A stretch of 64,000 nt of DNA from Zanthoxylum bungeanum (lineage: Eukaryota > Streptophyta > Magnoliopsida > Sapindales > Rutaceae): positions 1-64,000 of the forward strand of contig SKCR01041825.1 in assembly GCA_019454045.1 (NCBI GenBank). The letters are read 5' to 3'. The notes under the pieces were generated by a model. That model was not told the origin of the DNA. It saw only the letters and a program-made list of their open reading frames with translations, and did no database searches. Shown here in pieces: positions 23,382-34,081 of the stretch (position 1 is its first letter; the number at the start of each line of letters is the position of its first letter). Both the position numbers and the translations under genes were made by a program.

Positions 23382-25079
23382 TCAAAACCCTTTTGCCTCT
23401 GGCAATTTCACCAACTCAAAAGTGTGATTGTCATGCAAAGATTTCATCTCATCTTGCATGGCTTCCTCCCACTTTTCTCTGTCCTCTGTTTCCACAGCCT
23501 CCTGGTAGCTCTCGGGTTCTCCCCCGTCAGTAAGCAGCACATACTCATATGCAGAGTATTTGGTTGAAGGTCGCCTGTCTCTGTCAGACCTTCTCTGTGG
23601 AACTGTTGGTGGAACTTCTGGTACTGGTGGTTGATCATGATCATCATCTCTGGGAGCTTCATCACCTGTACCCTCATGTCTGGGAACCTCATCTTCAACT
23701 CGTACTGGCACCGGTGTGTGAGGTTCTGGATTCACATTTCTGTATTGCTGGGGCATTGTCTTCAATTCCTTTCTGATATCTTCTATGGTCTGGTCTTCAA
23801 CGAAGACAACATCTCGGCTTCTGACAATCTTCTTCTCCACAGGATCATAGAGTTTGTAGCCGAAATCATCCTGACCATAGCCAATAAAGACACACTGACG
23901 CGTCTTTGCATCGAGCTTGGATCTCTCGTCCTTTGGGATATGTACAAAGGCTTTGCACCCAAAGACATGCAAGTGTTCGTATGACACTTCTTTACCTGTC
24001 CAAGCTTGATTAGGAACATTACCTTTCAGTGCGACCGCTGGGGACATGTTCAAAACATGTACTGCTGTGATGAGTGCCTCCCCCCAGAATGTCTTCGGCA
24101 GGTTGGCTTGTGACAGCAAGCTTCTGATCCTCTCGCACAAGGTTCTGTTCATCCTCTCAGCTAGGCCATTAAGCTGAGGTGTCTTCGGAGGTGTCGTTTG
24201 ATGTCGGATTCCTTGCATCTTGCAGTACTGATCAAACGGACCTCTGTATTCTCCACCGTTATCTGTTCTGATGCACTTCAGTTTCTTGCCGGTTTCTCTC
24301 TCCACCAGAGCATGAAACTCTTTGAACACTCCAAGCACTTGGTCTTTTCTCTTCAAGGTATATGCCCAGGTCTTCCTTGAATGATCATCAATGAATGTCA
24401 CAAAATACAGTGACCCACCAAGTGTTCGTGTCTGCATCGGACCGCATACATCTGAATGTATGAGATCTAGTACCTCCGGTTTCCGTTGAGGCGGGGAGCT
24501 CTGGAAGGACACTCTGTTCTGCTTTCCAGCCATGCAATGTTCACACTTCCGTAAGTGTGAGTTCTTCAATTCGGGAAGAACATTCCGCCTGCGTAGTATC
24601 TCCATCCCCGTTTGACTCATGTGACCGAGCTTTTTTGTGCATAGCTCGGCTGCCTCATTACTGTTAACTGTATTTATGCTACTATTGGAAAGCTTAGCAT
24701 GCATCAAATACATGGTTGAGTCTTTCTTACCTCGTGCCACGACCATTGATCCTTTAGTGAGCTTCCAGCATCCGTCACTAAAGGTGCTGCAGAAACCTTC
24801 ATCATCCAGCTTGCCTGTTGAGATTAGGTTTAACCGGATGTCCGGGATGTGCTTGACTCCCTTCAACACTAGCCTTGTCCCGTTCTCTGTTTCAAGGCAT
24901 ATGTTTCCAATACCGACGGCTTTGGATTGTCCGTCATTCCCCATCCTTACAACACCGTAGTCCCCTGGTGTGTAAGATGAAAAGAAGTCTCTGCGAGATG
25001 TGGCGTGTATGGATGCGCCACTATCTATCACCCAACTGGTCTCATGGCTGGCAAGATTCACAACAGCTTCTTCATACAT
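23382..25079 (-). pseudogene. Tork-1 protease and integrase
   Basis: A 565-codon open stretch. The protease motif is VIDSGASIHAT near its start. The gag-pre-integrase zinc region follows: LGHMS with CEHCMAGKQ, but the usual first His of the HHCC finger is replaced (LCTKKLGH). The DDE core then appears as SDVCGP, RTDNGGEY and LNGLAERMNRT, followed by the GKEVSYEHLHVFGCKAF C-terminal part and a basic/acidic tail. It is severed from gag upstream and RT downstream by frameshifts. Confidence 0.9.
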
Positions 25080-25913
25080 TATGCAGAAGTCTTTGGAGGT
25101 TTTCTCGGTGGTAGTAGCAACTCTTTCTTGATTGAGTCACCATCTCTCCTAGACTGCTCGTTCTTTGTTTGTAGCAATCCCGCTTCATATGGCCTTTCTT
25201 TTTACAGTGATAGCACTCAATATCTCTAGTTCTTGACTTACCTCGGTTCTTGTCTGATCTCCCTGGGCCTCGGCTTTTACTCCTCCCCCTTCTCGTGTTC
25301 TTCTCCGTCACTAGAGCTTCTGAGGTTGAGGTGATGCTGACTCCTGCATTCTCGTCCTCTTTTCTTCCTCGAAGATCCTGGTATTTGCCATCTCCATAGT
25401 GACTTTCCCATCTGCGGCTGAATTTATCACCGTAGATCTGAACGTTTCCCAAGATTCTGGTAACGTATTAAGGAGTATTAAGCCGTTTACCTCATCACCG
25501 AAGTCTATGCCCAATCCAGACAGTTCTTTCATGGTGCCGAGGAAATCGTTGATATGATCTGCCACAGCTGTACCTTCCTGGTATTTCAAACCCATCATCT
25601 TCTTGATGTAGTACAGCTTGTTGTTTCCAGTCTTTGCTCGGAAAAGCTCCTCCAGCTTTCTCCATAAAACACGTGCATTTGTCTCTTCACTGACATGGTT
25701 CACGATACTGTCGTCGATCCACTGACGAATAGTACTGCATGTTTTCTGGTGAAGATTAGCCCACTTCTCATCGGTCATTCCTCCTGGTTTCTGCTCCAGA
25801 AATACCGATCCATCATAGTCCTTCACATATAGAAGGTCTTTCATCCTTCCTCTCCATGTGAAATAGTTGGTACTGGTTAACAAAACCATTTTTCCGTTGC
25901 TCCCCTCCATCAT
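25072..25913 (-). pseudogene. Tork-1 gag
   Basis: Starts at the ATG at 25913. A UBN2-type gag domain carries the FTWRGRMKDLL and WRKLEELFRAKT signatures. A frameshift between about 25310 and 25450 moves the rest to another frame, where the knuckle CYHCKKKGHMKRDC is intact (near 25230-25190). A second shift near 25075 leads into protease. Confidence 0.88.
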
Positions 25914-26640
25914 AAAAATTCTAAGCAGAATTTCAAAAAACGGACCTCACCGTTGCGTCCGGAATGGTCGAAAATGGTGGAAATGACACTTCGTTTGTCA
26001 AAATCCGACACAGGGACCAAATTGCAAATTCCAGAAATTATAGGGGTCAAATTGCAATTTCCGAAAGTTCAGGGGCCAAAGTGAAATTACGAAAAAGTTC
26101 AGGGACTAAGTTGCAATTTCCAAATAGTTCAGGGACTAAATTGAATTTTTTGAAAATATAGGGGCTGAATTGTAATTTCCAGAAAGTTTAGGACCTATCT
26201 GAAATTTACCAGACACCGCTGACGTGGCAACTGAGCTGACGTGGCTGCTGACTGGATGCCACGTGTCTGCTGACTGTGTTGCTGACGTGTCCTGCTGACT
26301 GGGCTGCTGACTGTGCAGTTCCTGCTGACGTGGCGCTGACTGTGCGCTAACGTGGCGCTGACTGTGCGCTAACGTGGCGGCTGACTCAGCGTCTTCAACC
26401 TTCAGCAAAGAGTGGGGCGCGTGGGGCGCGTCGGAGAGCGTGAGGACTCATCTGGACGGCGCGTGCGGCGCGTGTGGGCAGCTGGGACCTCCGTTTGATC
26501 GCCGAGAAATACCACCGTGCTCGTCTCGCCGTGAAACGTCTGATGGTATGCTCAAAATCGATTTTCGACAACTTTTGTCGGAACCGACTTTCCGAACCGA
26601 ATCTCCGTTACCGAGTTTCGGGATCCCTCCGAGTACCTTT
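25914..26640 (-). other. Tork-1 5' leader with tandem and ACGT-core repeats
   Basis: No ORF. The segment 25990-26200 is an imperfect tandem of units containing AGTTCAGGG(A/G)C and AA(A/G)TTGCAATTTCC. The segment 26217-26395 holds about seven TGACGTGGC/ACGTGTC-type words. The segment 26405-26480 is GC-rich (GGCGCGTG repeats). Confidence 0.7.
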
Positions 26641-26652
26641 GCTCTGATACCA
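26641..26652 (-). promoter_or_regulatory. PBS of Tork-1, tRNA-iMet type
   Basis: The reverse strand reads TGGTATCAGAGC, 2 bp from the LTR edge. Confidence 0.92.
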
Positions 26653-26654
26653 CT

Positions 26655-26978
26655 TGTTGTGATTAAACTCACACGAATAGAGGTGATTGGAGAGAAAACT
26701 CTTCTTTTATATTACTCACAAAAGAATTACAAAGCTTTATAACCCAAGCTTTACAAAAAACTCTCACACCACTTTACTCTCTATTCTCACTCACTTCTGG
26801 GATACTATAACAATGATCCTAAAGCTCAGATTTATAGTGAAACAAAACGTGTGCACTGTTGCAACACGTTTTGCTTCACGCGTTGCATGAGTTGGCTGCC
26901 AAAGCCAAAGCCTTCACACGTATGCCTTGCTTTCGGCGCACACGTCTTCTGCATGACTTTTGCATACTGTCTTCAACA
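26655..26978 (-). repeat. 5' LTR of Tork-1
   Basis: Begins TGTTGTGATT and ends CTTCAACA on the + strand. A TATA-like CTATAAA lies on the reverse strand near 26831. Confidence 0.92.
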
Positions 26979-27030
26979 GCTTATGATAAGGGTTGGTGGA
27001 ATCTTTGGCTGGGATTGATTCTCTTCTTCT
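26979..27030 (+). pseudogene. LINE-type RNase H relic, 3' part
   Basis: Reads AYDKGWWNLWLGL, the direct continuation of the IEF- end at 21471 once the Tork-1 insertion is ignored. Such plant RNase H domains usually read AIE.A...GW..LWLE.DS here. It degrades quickly into T-rich sequence. Confidence 0.65.
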
Positions 27031-27269
27031 TGTTCAGTTTCTCTTGCATCTTTTTATTTTTATTTTTTTGGGGATAAAAATGGGATACTATTATTCAAAT
27101 AAATATAGACTCACTAATGGTGAGCCCATGAAGATTATAGAAACAAACATAACATTACAGGAAAAAAAAAAAATAAAATAAAAGGTCAAGCAATAAAACT
27201 GTAGAAGCCGAAGCTTTAACATCACTAGAGGAAAAATATTGATTTAACTAGAAAAATGGATATGAAATA
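27031..27269. other. Intergenic, AT-rich
   Basis: No gene. The final 8 bases (27262-27269, ATGAAATA) are the left target duplication of the next element. Confidence 0.5.
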
Positions 27270-28051
27270 ATGGGGTGGGCGCGGTTCGGTTTGGTTCGGT
27301 TTTTACTAAAAACCGAACCAAATCATATTTTATGGTCCGGTTTTTTTACCTCTCAAACCAAACCATTAAATAACGGTTTGGTTCGGATTGGAAAATTTTT
27401 TAAACCAGCGGTTTACATATTGTTCGGTTCGGTTTACGGATTATTCTACTTAAAAAAAAAATTCATCCACTTAAGTGAAGACAAAAAAAAAAACTAGTCT
27501 AGCGAACAAATAGTATGAAGTGCTACGGTATAAGCTGTGACTCCAGAGAACACATGCACTCAATAGAGGATTGAAAAATGAGGCACAATTAATTCTTGTA
27601 TTTTTTAAAAATTACCTCGAATAATGATGCTACCATCATTCTAATTAAGAGACAAATCCAACAGCTTACTTTTAAGAATAAATCATAAAACAAAAAATTT
27701 AAGAATAAAATTATTAACAAATAAATTTAAGAATAAAAGTATTAACAAAAAAAATATATTAACAAAATAATTAAGAATAAAAGTATTAACATACTAATAA
27801 AAAGAAAACATAAAGTAAAATTAAAAGAAAAATGCAAATTTTTTAATAAAAATATATTTTTTTTTAATTATAACGGTTCAGTTCGGTTTAACAGGTACGA
27901 TTCAGTTTAGCATTTGAACCGAACCGTAAACCGTTTGGGGTGGGCCAATCCGAACCACAAACCGAACCGTTAGAAAAAAAAATCGTAAATTCGATCCGGT
28001 TTGGTTCGGTTTGCTGTTTGGTTCGGTTCGGTCGATTTTTTTGCCACCCCT
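27270..28051. mobile_element. hAT-type non-autonomous element, 782 bp
   Basis: Terminal repeats are (T)GGGGTGGGC... on the left and, as reverse complement, AGGGGTGGCAA on the right. A perfect 8-bp target duplication ATGAAATA lies at 27262-27269 and 28052-28059. Subterminal regions are packed with GGTTCGGTTTGGTTCGG and the inverted AACCGAACC words, typical hAT subterminal repeats for transposase binding. The AT-rich centre has no transposase. Confidence 0.85.
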
Positions 28052-28156
28052 ATGAAATATGTCAGGAAAAATACCGATTTAACTGGAAAAAAAGCCCGAT
28101 TGATTTTTAACATCTCAAAATATTTTTATTTCTCCAGTCCAGAATTATTGTGTAGG

Positions 28157-29259
28157 CAAAATACTGATTTGGAAGCTCAACAGGAAAAATGGATATGAAA
28201 TATGAACTCTAAGACCTAGAAATCCTAAAAGAACATGACAACTAGATTCAAATCGGACTTGGAAAATATTTATCGTGTTTATATTAACAGAAAAATGAGT
28301 TTATAATGTATTAAGCCACACATGTATTTATTATTATTATTATATATAAAAACAAAACAAAACAAAAAAGACAAAACAATAGAAAACAAAACAATAAAAG
28401 ACAAATGAATAAAAAATAAAACCCTGTTGAAAGCAATTGCAAGCACATCTTGCAATTTGCACAAGCAGCAAAATTTCCACAGATCTCTCTTGAGATTTTA
28501 TGGGATGAGCTCTTATGTGTATTTTTTCTTTTGTAATTTATTTTTCTTTTATTAATAAAATTATGAATGTTTTTATTTATATCTTATTCTGCTAATTTGT
28601 ATCATGTTAGGGTAAATGGTGAAGATAGTGATATGAAAATATAAATGATTTTTATTTTTATTATATTTTATAAATTGTGATAATTTTCCAAATAAAATTC
28701 ATACTATTTTCAGTTTATTGAAGACTCTTGACTAGCTGTAGACTTTAGACAGTCCCCGATTGACACAGATAATACTTGAATCCTATAAATGAGAGATAGT
28801 GGACTATTAAAAATTCGGATTAATTATAAACAATACGGTTCCGCCTATATGGCTGGTTTTATATATTTGGCATAATTGAGTATCTAATTGGACTTGTTAT
28901 AGACAAATATTATCACCGCCTTTATGGCTGGTTTTATATATTTTGGCAAATTTAGTACATTGGCATGACTAATTATCGATAACACGAATTACATGTGTTT
29001 GCATAATTAATACCTGATAATTATGAAATAAATTGATTGAGAAATAATTATAATTTATATTTTATAAAAAGTAAAAATTATTTATATTTGAAATATCAAG
29101 AGTGGATCCCCTAAAATCTAGTATTTTATTTTATTGGTAGAATTATTATTTTATCGTATTAAATTTATTCCATGTGGATCGATCCCGGACTTACCGGATT
29201 ATTTTATTACTTCGACACTCTTAAACTTGGGAGTAAAGAACCACTTTGTGAGTGTGTCA
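28157..29259 (+). repeat. 5' LTR of element A (lacks its first ~150 bp)
   Basis: Collinear with 30783-31449 plus 42613-42959, from GGAAGCTCAA to CACTTTGTGAGTGTGTCA. The part matching 30629-30782 is missing or replaced. Two CCGCCT(A/T)TATGGCTGGTTTT motifs lie at 28851-28870 and 28917-28936. Confidence 0.75.
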
Positions 29260-29265
29260 AGTTTT

Positions 29266-29280
29266 TGGTGTCGTTACCGG
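29266..29280 (+). promoter_or_regulatory. PBS of element A, decayed tRNA-Asp type
   Basis: TGGTGTCGTTACCGG compares with TGGCGCCGTTGCCGG of the related element at 57293. Both changes are C-to-T or G-to-A. Confidence 0.65.
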
Positions 29281-30628
29281 TGAATAAAATTTAATAGATA
29301 GAGTAATAATTTAATATTATTACATTTTTTTCACTTTTGTGTTGTTTTGTGTTTTTTTTTTAAAAAAAAAATCTTTTATATTTTTTGTTGTTTTGTGTAT
29401 TTTGTAAAAAAAAAATACTTTTCTAAATTATAGTTTCGAGAATCTGACTTTCAAATACCATGTTTGCCAATTTATACGAAAATTGGATATGAAGCATATT
29501 CTCGACCCATAGAGGGCATTCAAGCTATTACTGAACGTAAAACTAGAGGAAGATGTGAGCCACAATCACAATTATATTTTAATTTACTATTTTGATTTTT
29601 TTTATTATTTTAAGTTATAACCTTTCTTTTTAATAGCAGTATTGTAGATTCGATTGTCAATACCAGAATCAGGTGATGTCTTCTAAACTCTACTTCTTCT
29701 TATTCAGACATTGGAGAACATGTCTCAATTTAGTTGGGGGGAGGGGATAGTTGACTAGAATGTTTTTATTTTTGTTTTAAAAAAATATTTTATTTTCTGT
29801 GTAAAAAAATAAAAAATTAAAATTAAAATTATTTTTATGTTATTTCTTAACAAGTTATTTTTGTTCATTTCCTTTTAAATTATTTAAATTTGTGAGTTCT
29901 CCATAAAATTGTTTAAATTTGATTTTCATATGCTCATTTGACGAGTATTATCAACATACACTGTAACATATGATCATGGGTTGTAAGTGAAAATTTTATA
30001 ATATTCAGTTCTTTAGTTTGTTGGAGGCAGCACTTAAAAATAATGAAGTTTGTGGTTTTATTGTATAAAAAAAATCAAATAAAAAAAAACTAATCAAACT
30101 TGTACTAAGTAACCGGACATCTTGCCTCAGCAAACATTGATTGTTCGCGTAAAATGGTAGAGCTTGAGTTAAAAAAAAAGAAAAAAAATGTGAATAGTTC
30201 GATTTCGTAGCCTCTCTAACTCGAGCAATTAAGTCCATATGGATGTTTTAACACTTAGTGCACTAATGACAATTGGTCTGGTAGTCACTGGTTCAAAGCT
30301 CGTTAAATGGGTTAAGGAGAAAGCATAAAAATCAGAAACTTTTCTTTTTGCAATATGAGATCCGAGCAATTAAGTTTGTAGGGGTGTCTTAACACTTATG
30401 ATAAAATTATTACTCTTTTTTCAACAAGACCTATGAATATTGTTGGCACAATAAATTGATTGATACTTTGTCTCATGTATGTATGGAAAAATGGTAAAAT
30501 GTACAGGATGATTTACTTATTTGATAATTTAGAAAGAAATAAAATAATTACTAATTTGGATAAAAAAAAATTTCTTTTTAGTTTTCGCTTAAATTACTAG
30601 GGACTAGTAATAAGGTGGTTGAGGGGTG
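29281..30628 (+). other. Interior of element A, non-coding
   Basis: No ORF of substance. The segment 29690-29745 has GACATTGGAGAACATGTCTC and GGGGGGAGGGG, matching in type the inverted copy near 63860-63900. The segments 30205-30310 and 30350-30400 are degraded versions of the hairpin-bearing repeat of elements B and C. The PPT is TGAGGGGTG at the right end. Confidence 0.55.
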
Positions 30629-31449
30629 TGATGAACACTAAAAAGTGCACATTTATGAAAAGAAAATTAATTATTTTACACTTGTAGTTTCATTAATTCT
30701 CTTAATTTAGCACATTTGTGAAATAACAATTAAATTTATGTTTATATATTTTTATTATGATTTTTTATTTATTTTATACGTAAAATACTGTTTTGGAAGC
30801 TCAAAATGAAAAATGGATATGAAATATGAACTCCAAGACCTATAAATTTTTAAAGAACGTGGCAACTAGATTCAAATCGGATTTGGAAAATATTCACCAT
30901 GTTTAGATTGACAACAAAATGAGCTTATAATGTATTAAGTCATACATGTATTTATTTTTATTTTTATTATTATTATTATATATATATATATTATATATAT
31001 ATATATATTATATATATATTATATATATAAACAAAAAAAAAAGACAACAGAATAGAAAAAAATTATGAGTGTATTTTTTCTTTTATTAATAAAATTATGA
31101 GTGTTTTTATTTATATATTGTTCTGTTAATTTGTATCATGTTAGGGTAAAGGGTGAAGCTAGTGGTATGAAAATATTGGTGATTTTTATGTATATTATAT
31201 TTTATAAATTGTGATAATTTCTCAAATAAAATTCATACTCTTTCCAGTTTATTGAAGACTCTTGACTAATTGTAGACAGTTCCCGATTGACACATATAAT
31301 ACTTGAATCCTATAAATGAGAGAGAGTGGACTATTAAAAATCCGGATTAATTATAGACAATACGGTTCCTCCTATATGGTTGGTTTTATATATTTGGCAT
31401 AATTGAGTACCTAACTGGACTTGTTATAGACAAATATTACCATCGCCTT
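30629..31449 (+). repeat. 3' LTR of element A, first part
   Basis: Starts TGATGAACAC after the PPT. Contains an expanded (TA)n tract at 30963-31030. Ends within a CCGCCTTTATGG motif where the Tat element inserted. Confidence 0.75.
30959..31030. repeat. (TTA)n/(TA)n microsatellite
   Basis: TTATTATTATTA runs into long TATATA arrays. The matching position of the 5' LTR (about 28328-28350) has only a short tract, so this expanded after insertion. Confidence 0.85.
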
Positions 31450-32025
31450 TGTGGATGCCCGTTTTCACCCGAGGTCCACAATCGAGAATCTAATTTTCTG
31501 GGGGCACTAGCGAACCTGCAAAACGAGGGTAGAATGAGCGGGGAGTACTGCCCACCGGTGCGGTGGAAGTCGTAGGCTCTCCGACGCCCAAGTCAGTGAT
31601 GTAGATGAGAAGCAAATAGGGAGATCAAGGCTAGTAGTTACCTCAGTCTCAGTTTGTTAGCCGTGAGGGCAGGGTGTGTTGGTATGTCGAAGGTGATATG
31701 CAGTGGAACTGAGTAATGTTGAATATCCCCCCAAGCTATTACCTTTCCCTTTTTATAAGTTCTTCGAAGTTGGGTCATTTACTCTTCTTCTGCCCGTTGG
31801 AATCTCCGTAACAGTCGATTTAGTGGAGGTTTTATGAGCTTTTAGACGTTTCTTAATTTGGTAACTGTAGTGTCTGTTGGCCGTCTTGATGGAATGCTTG
31901 GGCCCGTGAGGCCTCTTAGTCTGATATTGGTTCTCGGGTTGGACTTACTAATGGGTTTCGGGTTTTGTGGTTAGTCCCGAGGTGAAATATCGATTTTACC
32001 CTTGGGCCGAAATTTGGCTCGTACA
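31450..32025 (-). repeat. 3' LTR of the Tat element
   Basis: Collinear with 42029-42607, roughly 95% identical by eye. Confidence 0.95.
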
Positions 32026-32045
32026 GTTTGTCCCCTACTCTCTAA
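32026..32045 (-). promoter_or_regulatory. Polypurine tract of the Tat element
   Basis: The reverse strand reads AGAGAGTAGGGGACAAAC immediately before the LTR start TGTACGAG. Confidence 0.8.
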
Positions 32046-32239
32046 GTTTGGAAACCATAAACTTGGAGAGTACTTTTGTGCATGTCGAATGAATCAGGAC
32101 ATGTGTAGTTGTTTTACTGATCCTGGCAGAGGTTCAAAGCTAATCCACATGATGTTCCGTCGTACGGACTGGGGGAGTTTGTCATCAATTGTCTTTTCTT
32201 GAATCCTTCGATGGGTATTCCTGATTGATTGATACATAT

Positions 32240-33600
32240 GGTGGTTCATGAGGTAACTTCAATCAACATAGTCGTATGGACTGAGATTTGAAGAATTCAT
32301 GTATTCGTGTGACTCGATATGAGTCTATGAGGGATGTCCCCGATTAATTGAACCTGATGAAGGTTCATGAGTTGTTTCACTTGACATGTCGTATGAACTG
32401 AGGAGAGACCATGTCTCCTTTTGATTCGACATGAGTCCAAGGGGGATGTCCCCGGTTGACTGAACCTGTTGAAGGTTCATGAGTTGTTTCACTCAACATG
32501 TCGTATGGACTGAGAGATGTCCATGTATTTATTCGACTCGACAAGTCGTATGGACTGAGGGAAGTCACTATCTTCAATTGACTCCACATGAGCCTGCGGG
32601 GAATTTCCCCTATCGATTGAACCAGATGAAGGTTCAGGAGTAATCTTACTTGACATGTCATATGGACTGAGAGATGTCCATGTATTTATTTCACTCGACA
32701 TGTCGTATGGACTGAGGGAAGTCCATATCTTCAATTGACTCCACATGAGCCTATGAGGAATGTCCCATGTCGACTGAACCAGATGATTTTTCAGGAGTAA
32801 TCTCACTCAACATGTCATATGGACTGAGAGATGTCCATGTATTTAGTTGACTCGACATGTCCTATGGACTGAGGGAAATCCATATCTTCAATTGACTCCA
32901 CATGAGCCTATGGGGAATGTCCCATGTCGACTGAACCAGATGATGGTTCAGGAGTAATCTCACTCGACATGTCTTATAGACTGAGAGATGTTCATGTATT
33001 TATTTGACTCGACATGTCGTATGGACTGAGGGAAGTCCATATCTTCAATTGACTTCACATGAGCCTACGGGGAATGTCCCCTGTCGACTGAACCAGATGA
33101 TGGTTCAGGAGTAATCTCATTCGATATGTCGTATGGACTAACAGATGTCCATGTATTTATTTGACTCGACATGTCGTATGGACTGAGGGAAGTCCATATC
33201 TTCAATTGACTCCACATGAGCCTATGAGGAATGTCCCCTGTCGACTGAACCAAATGATGGTTCAGGAATAATCTCACTCGACATGTCGTATGGACTGAGA
33301 GATGTCCATGTATTTATTTGACTCGACATGTTGTATGGACTGAGGGAAGTCCATATCTTCAATTGACTCCACATGAGCCTTTGGGAAATGTCCTATGTCG
33401 ACTGAACCGGATGATGGTTGAGGAGTAATCTCACTCGACATGTTGTATGGACTGAGAGATGTCCATGTATTTATTTGACTCGATATGTCGTATGGACTGA
33501 GGGAAGTCTATATCTTATTTTGACTCGGCGTGAGTCCTTTGGGGGATGTCCCCGGTCGACCAAACCAGATGAAGGTTCAGAAGTAATTTCACTCGACAAC
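32240..33600. repeat. 157-bp tandem repeat array inside the Tat element
   Basis: The anchor word CCACATGAGCC recurs at 32584, 32741, 32898, 33055, 33212 and 33369, and in changed form near 33526: a constant 157-bp step. Two shorter or degenerate units precede. Each unit contains GACATGTCGTATGGACTGAG twice with different followers, so the monomer is itself a partial duplication. Reading frames through it are repeat artefacts. Confidence 0.92.
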
Positions 33601-34081
33601 GTCGTATAATTAGGATGTCCTTTAAGCCAAGACTTTTAAGTGTGTTATGTCGAATGACCGTTCTCATTGCCAAGCCTTTTATGTCGTTTCTCATTCAACA
33701 CTATGACTGCTTCTAGGTATTTCTCTAGCCATTTAATGCAACCCTAGCGTTAGTTACGAGGAGATTTGGCGGGAAATTGAGGCGCCAAAATGGAAGGGTG
33801 TATAAGAGAGCTTCGAAGGTTCATTTGCCTCATTCTCAAATGTTCTCTTCAGAGATTAAGTTGGGAGAGCTCTCAAGCCTTCAAGGTATTCTTCAAAAAC
33901 CCATCTTTTGTTCTTCATTAATCTTTAAACATTCATAGTGTAGATTCAAGTTGTTCTTAGGGAAATAGGCCGTTTGATCTTTCGAACCATAGACTTATTT
34001 TCGAATTTGTGTTTGAGGGTTTTGATCTTTAGGGAGTAGATTTTTAAGGATTGTAGTGTTTGTATGCTAGCTGTTTGGAAG

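Larger units (their letters stand above)
21472..26978 (-). mobile_element. Tork/Tnt1-lineage Copia element (Tork-1), complete but decayed
   Basis: It has 320- and 324-bp LTRs, an iMet PBS, a PPT, and gag-PR-IN-RT-RNH in Copia order. The flanking 5-mers GTTTA (21467-21471) and GCTTA (26979-26983) are a target duplication with one change. LTR differences are few by eye, so insertion is fairly recent, yet the coding frame has several shifts. It sits inside a LINE RNase H relic. Confidence 0.92.

Noticed and set aside
26641..26652. tRNA-like sequence
   Set aside because: Only the 12-nt primer-binding complement of iMet; no cloverleaf can be drawn.
32377..33609. Repeated short ORFs that could look like a repeat protein
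   Set aside because: They are translations of the 157-bp tandem array on both strands, with stops in most units.
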